A DNA stretch of 6,822 nt, from assembly GCA_913776405.1 (NCBI GenBank), contig CAJYOV010000040.1, positions 1 through 6,822 on the forward strand, written 5' to 3'. The DNA comes from Pseudobdellovibrionaceae bacterium. GTDB lineage: Bacteria > Bdellovibrionota > Bdellovibrionia > Bdellovibrionales > JAMPXM01. Position numbers and translations under genes: made by a program. Positions 1-5,829 of the stretch are shown here, one piece after another; positions within the stretch are counted from its first letter, which is position 1, and every line of letters begins with the position of its first letter. The notes beneath the pieces were generated by a model that did not search any database, was not told the DNA's origin, and saw only the letters and a list, made by a program, of their open reading frames with translations.

Positions 1-142
1 CAAGCAAACGACCACGGTCAAATTTCATTCGATCGTAACGGCTTCGGCGCTTTGCGCGGTTTCAGTGACGAGTGTTGGTTCGTGCTTTTCAAGCGCCGAA
101 GCCGTTACGATCGAATGAAATTTGACCGTGGTCGTTTGCTTG
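1..142. repeat. Perfect 52-bp inverted repeat at the window edge (possible fold-back artefact)
   Basis: Positions 1-52 are the exact reverse complement of 91-142, with a single-copy loop at 53-90 (38 bases). The match fails at 53/90. The outer end cannot be tested because the left arm starts at base 1. Both arms lie in the 3' end of the serine protease gene. Read along the gene, the first arm (142 to 91) is in sense, and the second (52 to 1) is the same codons read antisense, which supplies the last residues and the stop codon at 25-27. There is no T-tract, so this is not a typical intrinsic terminator. A hairpin this long, perfect, coding on one arm and abutting the sequence end fits a chimeric fold-back at a contig end. 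A genuine inverted duplication is the alternative. Confidence 0.97.
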
Positions 143-1419
143 GTTGAAACCAGAGCTTGAAGTTTGCTGTTCAAAGCTTGTGTCTGACCCCAAACCGGAA
201 CCTCGAAGGTGAGTGTCACGGTGCCGTCTGCGTTCGCTGGTGGCGCATCGACTTTCCACCGATCAAGCGGCTTAATGCAAACGGGCGACGGGTAACCGTA
301 GTTGAGAGAGTTCTCTGTGTTCGATTGAATGAGCTCGAACTCGAACGGGAGATTCGTTTGCGATTTCCACGTCGCGAAAGGAGCCTCCGCTTTGAGCGGT
401 GAAGTCTTAAGCAGCGTTTCAAAAATATTCGATGAGCTTGTCTTTCCGCAGGCCGGGTTGATGTCGCCTGGCAAGATCACGTTCTCAGGAACCTGAATGC
501 ACGCCCCATTCGATAACAGAGTCGCAGCTTCAAGATCCTTCGGAATTTCGATTGAGCCGGTCAGTGAAATATCTGTGTTCCCGCCGTAGAGGATGCCGCG
601 AACTTTCCCTGAACTGTCCAGCATCGGTGAGCCCGAATTGCCTTGGATTGTTTTGCAACCCGATGCCGCCGCCACTGGCGCGAAGTCATGCGTAAAGCCT
701 TGAGCGGCAATCGAGTTTTGAGTCACGACGCATTTTTTTAAGCGAAGCGTGCCACTGACTTCACGCGAGTCTTGCGAGGGGTCAATCGCGAGAACGTTCA
801 GCTGCAGACCTTCTTGAAGACCGAGACGATTAAACTTGAGCGGTGCACGCTTGATCACTGCGCGATTCAATTTGATGAAAGCGTAATCGGGCCGGCGGCC
901 AAACTCGGGGTTCTTTTTGTCTTCAACGATTTCGGTCGAAGAGAGAACGCGTTCGCAATCGTACTTCATGGCTTTAAGCTCTGCCGTTTTGCCAAAGAGC
1001 ACTTGAACGCGGCCCAAACACTGAGAGTTCGGTGCGCGTAAATCGGGTGGGATACAGTGACTGTTCGTAGCTACGATGTCTGAGCCTACGAGAAAGGATG
1101 TACACTGAGAAACGTCCGTTTCATTTGTATTCGGAAATTTGGCGACAAGCAGGCCAATCGCATCGGGGCAAACGCCGTTTTTCGTTTCGCATTTCAAGAG
1201 CGAATTTGAGTACGCTTTTTCGGCGTCAGCCGTAGGGAGCGTCGTTACAAACGTGGCTGAATCGTTCGTGCGAGCATTTTTCTTTGAGGGGGCGCAGGCA
1301 ACCGCCATGAGCAGGCTTGCGACCGCGGCAAAAACCACAACGGCCCAACGTAAGCAGACCCGCTTCTCTGTTGGAGCTGTCAAACTTTTAGACGGTCTTT
1401 TGACGCCTGCTTGATTCAT
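25..1419 (-). CDS. Trypsin-like (S1-type) serine protease, predicted lipoprotein; 3' end uncertain
   Basis: This is a predicted envelope-anchored or surface-exposed endopeptidase of the chymotrypsin fold. I chose ATG at 1419 (464 aa) over GTG at 1464 because GAGGG lies 9 bases upstream of the ATG on the minus strand. Numbered from that start, a basic N-terminus and a hydrophobic stretch (about residues 23-41) end in a lipobox-like AVAC with Cys42 as the lipidation site. The catalytic triad is visible: His121 in ATNSHC, Asp178 in DYAFIKL and Ser262 in GNSGSP. CTSFLVGS before the His and several further cysteines fit a disulfide-bonded S1 domain. After about residue 330 there is an extra C-terminal region I do not recognise. 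The last 8 codons and the stop lie in the left arm of the 1-142 inverted repeat, so the true C-terminus may be missing. The protease call is firm; substrate and 3' end are unknown. Confidence 0.82.
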   Translation of the reverse strand: MNQAGVKRPSKSLTAPTEKRVCLRWAVVVFAAVASLLMAVACAPSKKNARTNDSATFVTTLPTADAEKAYSNSLLKCETKNGVCPDAIGLLVAKFPNTNETDVSQCTSFLVGSDIVATNSHCIPPDLRAPNSQCLGRVQVLFGKTAELKAMKYDCERVLSSTEIVEDKKNPEFGRRPDYAFIKLNRAVIKRAPLKFNRLGLQEGLQLNVLAIDPSQDSREVSGTLRLKKCVVTQNSIAAQGFTHDFAPVAAASGCKTIQGNSGSPMLDSSGKVRGILYGGNTDISLTGSIEIPKDLEAATLLSNGACIQVPENVILPGDINPACGKTSSSNIFETLLKTSPLKAEAPFATWKSQTNLPFEFELIQSNTENSLNYGYPSPVCIKPLDRWKVDAPPANADGTVTLTFEVPVWGQTQALNSKLQALVSTKQTTTVKFHSIVTASALEKHEPTLVTETAQSAEAVTIE

Positions 1420-1534
1420 GCGCTTGGGCCCTCGCTCGTACACCCTCAGGGACTTTGCACACACCGTGCTCGTTAAGCTCGATGTCAGCGCTACCCAGGC
1501 TGGCTAACCGATGGACAGAGCCGCAAAAGGCGCA

Positions 1535-1593
1535 AAAGGTGCCAGGTCCAATTCGTGGGCGCGGCGCTTCTACATTTCGGACCTGGCACCTTT
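1535..1593. repeat. REP-like palindrome (15-bp perfect inverted repeat, 29-bp spacer)
   Basis: AAAGGTGCCAGGTCC at 1535-1549 is perfectly inverted as GGACCTGGCACCTTT at 1579-1593. The spacer (1550-1578) contains GC-rich, partly self-complementary sequence around GGGCGCGGCGC. The layout of a short extragenic unit with a GC-rich core between divergent genes resembles repetitive extragenic palindromes and RAYT-associated units. No transposase gene is present in the window and no second copy is visible here, so its repetitive nature is inferred from form only. It lacks a T-run long enough for a convincing terminator and lies upstream of both neighbouring genes. It could affect the promoters or transcript starts of the protease gene (minus) and the CPBP gene (plus). 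Confidence 0.6.
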
Positions 1594-1609
1594 ATGCGAT
1601 CCTACGGTC

Positions 1610-2236
1610 ATGAGAACGCTAGAGACGACGTCGCGGATTTTAGGGGTGTGGGTTGGCGTTGCAATCGTCTACCTGGTTGTGCGCTTCGGCTTCACGCAAA
1701 AGCTCGATGCACTTCACCCTTACGCGTCTTACGTGTTCGAAGCGGTCTTGGTGACGTTGGCTCTGTGTACGGGTTTGGTCGATGTTTGGCGCAGATTCGG
1801 TCGTGTGAAGTCGCTCGCATTCGGCGGCGTGCTTTCGTTGATCGGGGGCGGTGCGGTCTATCGGCTAGCGAGCGCGAAAGGGATCGCGATTCCGTTCGAT
1901 CTCAAAAGCAATGAAGCGATCTTGTTCCTTATTGTCGTTGCGCCAATTTTAGAAGAAGCCGTTTTCCGCTTTTTTCTCTGGAAGCCAATTGAACTCGTCA
2001 CAAATCGAACGCTCGCACTTTTCATCACGACGCTTCTTTTTTCGTATTCGCACTTTCATGCTTATTGGTTTTATCCGGCTGAAATTCATCCGTTTATCTT
2101 TTACCAGTCGGCGTACACGCTGGGGCTAGGGCTCGGGGCGGGTTATTTCGTCTGGCGTTTTAACGCTATCTGGGGCGCCATCCTCATTCATTTCATGTTC
2201 AATCTCGGCTTTTACCTAGCCTACGCGCTTTCCTAA
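1610..2236 (+). CDS. CPBP (CAAX/Abi) family intramembrane glutamic endopeptidase
   Basis: This is a 208-aa multi-pass membrane protein with the three conserved CPBP motifs: EEAVFR (Glu115, Glu116, Arg120), FSYSH (Phe144, His148) and HFMFN (His194, Asn198). These residues form the intramembrane active site in Rce1-type proteases. Hydrophobic segments lie at about 10-27, 41-58, 68-86, 103-113, 134-146, 163-182 and 186-206. Family roles include CAAX-like processing, bacteriocin self-immunity and membrane protein quality control; nothing here identifies the substrate. The reading frame stays open upstream to ATG 1511, but that extension (33 residues, hydrophilic) translates the REP-like palindrome, so I prefer ATG 1610. 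No clear Shine-Dalgarno sequence precedes either start, so the start is uncertain. bolA follows 28 bp downstream on the same strand, possibly co-transcribed. Confidence 0.85.
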   Translation: MRTLETTSRILGVWVGVAIVYLVVRFGFTQKLDALHPYASYVFEAVLVTLALCTGLVDVWRRFGRVKSLAFGGVLSLIGGGAVYRLASAKGIAIPFDLKSNEAILFLIVVAPILEEAVFRFFLWKPIELVTNRTLALFITTLLFSYSHFHAYWFYPAEIHPFIFYQSAYTLGLGLGAGYFVWRFNAIWGAILIHFMFNLGFYLAYALS

Positions 2237-2264
2237 GACGCGCGCGTGGAGTACAGTCGGCGAC

Positions 2265-2594
2265 ATGGGACCCATCGAAGCTAAAATCTCCGAAAAAGTA
2301 AGCCGTGAATTTTCACCCGATCACATGGTGCTTGAGAACGAATCGCACTCGCACTCAGTGCCGCGAAATTCTGAAACACACTTCAAGCTTCTTCTCGTGA
2401 GCGCAAAGTTCGCGGGTCAAAATCGGGTCGCACGTCAACGCATGGTCTACGGTCTTCTGAAAGACGAGATGGCACCCGGCGGAATTCACGCGCTCTCACT
2501 TCGCTTGCTTGCTCCGGATGAATGGGCGACGGATGCAGCAAACACATTCCAATCACCGAATTGCATGGGCGGAAGTAAACGCGAAGGCCTTTGA
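2265..2594 (+). CDS. bolA: BolA family protein (class I BolA)
   Basis: This is a 109-aa cytoplasmic protein close to the length of E. coli BolA (about 105 aa). The BolA pattern runs the full length: ESHSHSVP then SETHFKLLLVS (residues 26-46), FAGQNRVARQRMVY (49-62), GGIHALSLRLL (72-82), DEW (85-87) and a terminal SPNCMGGSK. The invariant C-terminal His (His75 in IHAL) and the His residues of the [H/C] loop (28 and 30) are present, so binding of a [2Fe-2S] cluster with a monothiol glutaredoxin is plausible. The usual RHR in the central motif reads RQR (59 is Gln). BolA proteins act in iron-sulfur or redox homeostasis and, in E. coli, in morphology and stress transcription. No glutaredoxin gene is in the window. 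TGGAG at 2247-2251 is a rather distant ribosome site. The gene may be read from a transcript covering the CPBP gene. Confidence 0.93.
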   Translation: MGPIEAKISEKVSREFSPDHMVLENESHSHSVPRNSETHFKLLLVSAKFAGQNRVARQRMVYGLLKDEMAPGGIHALSLRLLAPDEWATDAANTFQSPNCMGGSKREGL

Positions 2595-2713
2595 GATGTG
2601 CGGATTTAGGGATAACGCTTTCAAAGCCGTCGCATAACTCGATTTGACAGCGAGAGCTGAGCATCTGGTTCAGCAACATCTTCTACGGAACGTCTTGTGC
2701 ATGGTATTCGAGC

Positions 2714-3637
2714 ATGAGAAGTTTGATACTTAAATCGAATCTATTTGTTCTAGGCCGAGTTCAGTTTGTTCTCTTGGCGATCTTGATGTTGGGCGTGACG
2801 TTTCACGGCAGCACTGTCTATTCCCAAGTCTTGTTAGAGACGTCCCAGGCGATGGTTGAAAAGTCGGCTGGCGATGCAACCACAGACATTATCAAATATG
2901 CGGTTACAATTAAGGGACAACTCCTAGATATCTCTCTTATTCCGACCCGTCAGTTTAAAGGATATCCTGCAGCCAGAGTAGGCGGAAAAGACGGCGGGGG
3001 CGGCGATCCAGAGGCGATGGTTCGAAGTTTCTTAGTTGAGTCCGGTCGTTCATTCTCTGACGAAACACTGAGCGCGACGCTTCTCACTTATTTTGGCGAC
3101 GATACAAATAGCTTCCGTGTACGAATGATTGCCGTCCTGAAACTGATGAGCACAGAGCTCCACAAAATTAGAAATGAAAAGATTCGAGGCATCGTCGCCG
3201 AGCTGATCGAGCGAGGTCTGCTTCAAGACATCGCTAGCTCACCCATTTTGTTCAAAAAAGAATGCTTCATAATTCGAGATCGTAAGAAAATCACTCGCGC
3301 CGCAACCGCGATTATGAATAGGCCTAACACCCCTATCTGCCTTGACCCTATCGCGCTCGCCAAGTCGATGAAGGGTACAGCGGATAGCATGTTGCTGTTT
3401 GGATTTATTGTTCACGAGTACGTGCATCACTTCGGTTATGAAGATGCAGACTACGCCATCGCCAATGAGCTATCGTTAACATTGAAAGACCTTATTCTAA
3501 ATGCACGCGCGGAGAGAGGGCATTCATTAGGCGATATCTTGTTCGCGATTGCTGTACGGACTGAGTCGTCGATACAGACGCCGAGATATAGCGGCCTGCG
3601 AACTTGTCTGAAACTGAAGACTTGTTTTGAAGATTAA
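2714..3637 (+). CDS. Exported protein with HExxHxxGxxD zinc-peptidase motif, function unknown
   Basis: This is a 307-aa protein with an N-terminal signal or anchor: basic residues, then a hydrophobic run at about 17-31, with possible cleavage near residues 35-38. A glycine-rich GGKDGGGGDP lies at 90-99, followed by a mostly helical middle region. The core is HEYVHHFGYED at 234-244, which fits the metzincin-type consensus HExxHxxGxxD (His234, Glu235 catalytic, His238, Gly241, Asp244 as third ligand). No methionine follows this motif, so a classical Met-turn is absent; Glu252 in ANEL is another possible ligand. Four cysteines (184, 209, 298, 304) could form disulfides after export. I do not recognise the family; peptidase activity is inferred from the motif alone. 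No strong SD precedes the ATG. The gene converges on the TIGR02147 gene with 26 bp between them. Confidence 0.75.
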   Translation: MRSLILKSNLFVLGRVQFVLLAILMLGVTFHGSTVYSQVLLETSQAMVEKSAGDATTDIIKYAVTIKGQLLDISLIPTRQFKGYPAARVGGKDGGGGDPEAMVRSFLVESGRSFSDETLSATLLTYFGDDTNSFRVRMIAVLKLMSTELHKIRNEKIRGIVAELIERGLLQDIASSPILFKKECFIIRDRKKITRAATAIMNRPNTPICLDPIALAKSMKGTADSMLLFGFIVHEYVHHFGYEDADYAIANELSLTLKDLILNARAERGHSLGDILFAIAVRTESSIQTPRYSGLRTCLKLKTCFED

Positions 3638-3663
3638 AATATCGATTGCGGCGTAAAGCCTAA

Positions 3664-4488
3664 CTAGGTTTTCTCGCTGCCTGCGACTAGAAACCAATCG
3701 ATGCAGAGACAGACGAGTGCTTCCGATGGGGAGGGTTCAATGATTTTATCGATCTTGTTGATCGACTTGATCAGAATCTCGCTTATCTTACTCATGTCAT
3801 CAAAGCTCACGGTCATCGGTGCCGTGTAGTGCAAAGCTCGCTCGTCTCGAGCAGTCAGACTCTCCACAGCCTTAAGGCGCCAATTTGTATGGTGGGACTT
3901 AATCCATGGCGACCGTTTCGGTAAATGCGTTGAGAGCGGCCCCGTCCGTAGTTTGCCATTTTCGAGTTTCAGCATTCCAATCTTCACTAAAAAGTCAGTC
4001 ACGGTTTTGAGTTCTTGAACGGGCAGTCCTAGGTGAGAAGAGAGCGTGTCTAATTGGTCAAGCCCCGGGATCAACGTTGAGAGTCGGCTGGCGGAGTAAA
4101 TCCAATCAGAATAAAAGGTAGCCTGATCTTCAGGCGAAATTTTGGTCTGATATTGAACTCGTTCAGAAAGGTCTGAAACTTTCTTTGAGAGCTCTTGGAG
4201 CTTCGTCTTCAAATGCGCTTTGAACTTAGCCGTACCCGCTCTCTCAATCTGAACAAGAAGAATGAAGTATTCAGTTTCGAGCTCATTCAGATTCAAATAC
4301 TCCGCGACCGTTAGAGCCTGCTCGGAATTTAAATCTTTCCCACGCTTCAGCACCTGAGAAATGAATGTTGGGTGAACGCCCATGAACTTTGCAAGCTTCT
4401 TTGCTTCACCAAAGCCATTCTTGCTACGGCTTTCGAATGCCGTTCGCAGCAGATCTCGGTAGTCCTTAAAACTATAAATGGAGTCCAT
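3664..4488 (-). CDS. TIGR02147 family (DUF4423) putative transcriptional regulator
   Basis: This 274-aa protein matches the TIGR02147 pattern throughout. It has an N-terminal SFKDYRDLL (6-14), then an XRE-like helix-turn-helix at about 28-67 (LAKFMGVHPTFISQVLKRG), and a Leu/Lys-rich predicted coiled coil near 88-115. A winged-helix-like section lies at about 145-185 (KTVTDFLVKIGMLKLENGKL). The C-terminal domain has HTNWRLKAVESL (200-211), HYTAPMTVS (220-228) and an EALVCLCIDWFLV end. The family is abundant in Bdellovibrio and Fibrobacter; most members are uncharacterised and are treated as DNA-binding regulators. The ATG at 4488 has a good ribosome site (GAGGTGGG, complement of 4494-4501). 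It is divergent from the exported-protein gene at 4677 across 188 bp, the usual layout of a local regulator and its target, so control of that gene (and perhaps itself) is the working inference. Regulated genes are not proven. Confidence 0.88.
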   Translation of the reverse strand: MDSIYSFKDYRDLLRTAFESRSKNGFGEAKKLAKFMGVHPTFISQVLKRGKDLNSEQALTVAEYLNLNELETEYFILLVQIERAGTAKFKAHLKTKLQELSKKVSDLSERVQYQTKISPEDQATFYSDWIYSASRLSTLIPGLDQLDTLSSHLGLPVQELKTVTDFLVKIGMLKLENGKLRTGPLSTHLPKRSPWIKSHHTNWRLKAVESLTARDERALHYTAPMTVSFDDMSKISEILIKSINKIDKIIEPSPSEALVCLCIDWFLVAGSEKT

Positions 4489-4676
4489 TTAAACCCACCT
4501 CACAATCCGCTATACCATTCGGTCTATTTCGAACGATACTTGATACTAACAAAATATAGCGCAGAGCGTTAGGTAGCTGTAAGTTCTCGGAAATCGGGTC
4601 TAGTCATCGACTTTCAAACTGCGTTCAGCGGCTGGCACTCACCTGAATGTCCTAGCCAGGTAACAAAGGAGTTAAA
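4489..4676. promoter_or_regulatory. Divergent intergenic region between the TIGR02147 gene and the exported-protein gene
   Basis: This 188-bp, fairly AT-rich gap must hold the promoters of both divergent genes, and is the natural operator site for the TIGR02147 protein. Ribosome sites are clear on both sides: GAGGTGGG for the minus gene (4494-4501) and AAAGGAG for the plus gene (4665-4671). TATAGC (minus strand, 4509-4514) and a TATA-rich stretch at 4553-4559 could be -10 elements, but neither has a matching -35, so I call no specific promoter. Just upstream of the plus-strand SD, two short stems are mutually exclusive: CTGGC 4632-4636 with GCCAG 4655-4659, and ACCTG 4641-4645 with CAGGT 4657-4661. 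At 5 bp each they may be chance. Confidence 0.45.
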
Positions 4677-5408
4677 ATGCATTTTAAAGCCAAGGTTTTC
4701 ATCGCCATGTCCCTAGTCTTCGTCTTTACGGCTGCTTCCTCTTCCGCGCATGCGAAGAGCTCGAAGTGTTTCCGCACGATGGGATACGACCGCAGTGATC
4801 GAAGCTATGACGCTGACGGATTTGCGCTGCAACTCCTCAAGAGTTGTAAAGCAAACCAATTTTTAACCAGCAATGGATGTGAACAGTACCGCTACGAAGA
4901 AATCGATGGGCTTACTCGTTTCACGAATCGAATTCTACGCTGCGTCGATCGCCTCAGTATTAAACCCGGTGACATCGTTCTGAACACGACTCTCTCACCG
5001 ATCATATCGGGTGCGGGTGGCTTAAATTTTTTTCTGAAAAATGAAGATGCAGACTCTGTGACTCACGTTCAGATCGGCGGATTAAACGACCTCAACTCGG
5101 CAGCTCGGGTTATTCAAGACCTCTTCGAGTCTCGTCCTGTGGCCGCTTTCTCTGGGTTTTATGAAATACCGTTACAGCCAACCTACACACTCATACGCAA
5201 AGCTCTCGCACTCAATTTGAAAGTTGCCTACGTGGTCCCAGCCGACAAAGTAAGAAACGCGACTGCAAGAGAGTCCGCTGAAGCGGCAAATAAAGTGCCG
5301 GGCGTGCTCGGCTTTAAAGAGCAGTACGAAGACAAACAGAAAGCCGATCCTTGGGGCAGACAGCCGTGGGGACCAATCGAGCGTCTCTTAAAAGTGGACA
5401 ACCTGTAA
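4677..5408 (+). CDS. Exported protein of unknown function, four cysteines
   Basis: This is a 243-aa protein with a clear Sec signal peptide: basic MHFKAK start, hydrophobic core at about 7-20 and cleavage expected after AHA (24-26). The mature protein begins with a cysteine-containing region (Cys31, 57, 68, 89) that could form two disulfides in the periplasm or outside. It continues into an alternating hydrophobic/polar region (about 95-200: DIVLNTTLSPIISGAGG, VTHVQIGGLNDLNS, LKVAYVVPAD) that suggests an alpha/beta domain. I recognise no catalytic motif or named family. The start is decided by AAAGGAG at 4665-4671, six bases or less before the ATG, one of the best ribosome sites in the window and suggesting good expression. 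It sits divergent to the TIGR02147 regulator, a probable controller. It is convergent with the small gene at 5443, 34 bp away; I see no clear terminator between them. Confidence 0.85.
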   Translation: MHFKAKVFIAMSLVFVFTAASSSAHAKSSKCFRTMGYDRSDRSYDADGFALQLLKSCKANQFLTSNGCEQYRYEEIDGLTRFTNRILRCVDRLSIKPGDIVLNTTLSPIISGAGGLNFFLKNEDADSVTHVQIGGLNDLNSAARVIQDLFESRPVAAFSGFYEIPLQPTYTLIRKALALNLKVAYVVPADKVRNATARESAEAANKVPGVLGFKEQYEDKQKADPWGRQPWGPIERLLKVDNL

Positions 5409-5442
5409 GCCGGCAGATGACCAGCGAACTAAAGGCGAACGC

Positions 5443-5739
5443 TCAAGTCAGATCGGCGAGTTGACGGCGAAGGTCTTTTAGAAGCTTCTTGGTTTTTTTG
5501 CGGAGTTCTTCGTCTTGAGGGGCTGCGGATTGGGCGACGGCTTTGCGAGGCATTGAGTCGGCGGCTGCGCGTGGTTTTGCGGTGCTGAGGCTTTCCCAGT
5601 CGGCGAAGGCTGACTCTAAATCTTTGAGAGTGCGATCAAGATTCGAGGTTGAACCGAGATTTGCGCGATTTGCGCCCGCTTTGGTCGCAGAATTCGTCTG
5701 TTTGCCAGGCTTCGTGCCTGAATTTGTGCGAGATGCCAT
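5443..5739 (-). CDS. Small basic hypothetical protein, divergent from ettA
   Basis: This is a 98-aa protein with no signal peptide or membrane segment. The first 30 residues are low-complexity Thr/Asn/Ser/Gly/Lys, including an imperfect tandem decapeptide (RTNSGTKPGK at 4-13 and QTNSATKAGA at 14-23). A middle segment (LDRTLKDLESAFADWESL, about 34-51) looks helical. After a Pro/Ala-rich linker, the C-terminus (EELRKKTKKLLKDLRRQLADL, from 77) looks like a charged amphipathic helix or short coiled coil. A basic tail of this kind could bind nucleic acid or a partner protein, but no family is recognised. The ribosome site is weak. Supporting a real gene are its head-to-head position with ettA, coherent helical periodicity and the absence of a competing gene. 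An overlapping plus-strand frame exists but has the look of a shadow. Confidence 0.65.
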   Translation of the reverse strand: MASRTNSGTKPGKQTNSATKAGANRANLGSTSNLDRTLKDLESAFADWESLSTAKPRAAADSMPRKAVAQSAAPQDEELRKKTKKLLKDLRRQLADLT

Positions 5740-5829
5740 CCGTTACGCAGGAGCATTGCACGAGGCATTGACGACCGCAACCCCTCTCGCGCAATATGCT
5801 CGTTCTTTCTACAACTTAGGAGCGAGCCC
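5740..5829. promoter_or_regulatory. Divergent promoter region and ribosome site for ettA
   Basis: This 90-bp gap separates the small minus-strand gene from ettA and should contain both promoters. On the plus strand TTGACG at 5768-5773 is a good -35 candidate. The following AT-rich CAATAT (5792-5797, 18-bp spacing) or TATGCT (5795-5800) could serve as -10, but neither is a strong match. TAGGAG at 5817-5822, seven bases before the ATG, is a clear Shine-Dalgarno sequence and fixes the ettA start. No operator-like palindrome was found. Confidence 0.35.

Noticed and set aside
157..1414. Plus-strand open frames opposite the serine protease gene
   Set aside because: The minus-strand frame carries the full catalytic triad in order and a lipoprotein signal; the opposite frames have no motif or ribosome site.
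2383..2679. 98-codon open frame on the minus strand overlapping the end of bolA
   Set aside because: Most of it is antisense to bolA, whose SPNCMGGSK terminus is family-typical, and there is no recognisable domain. The part outside bolA (2595-2679) is too short to support a gene.
2595..2713. Perfect TTGACA at 2644-2649 as a promoter for the metallopeptidase-like gene
   Set aside because: No acceptable -10 hexamer is found 15-19 bases downstream (the 17-bp position reads GGTTCA), so a single hexamer match does not support a promoter call.
3655..3672. Possible bidirectional terminator (AAAGCCT, loop AACT, AGGTTTT) between the convergent genes
   Set aside because: The stem is only 7 bp with a G-T pair, is AT-rich, overlaps the stop codon of the minus gene and lacks a separate T-tract. 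It may act weakly, but it is not strong enough to list.
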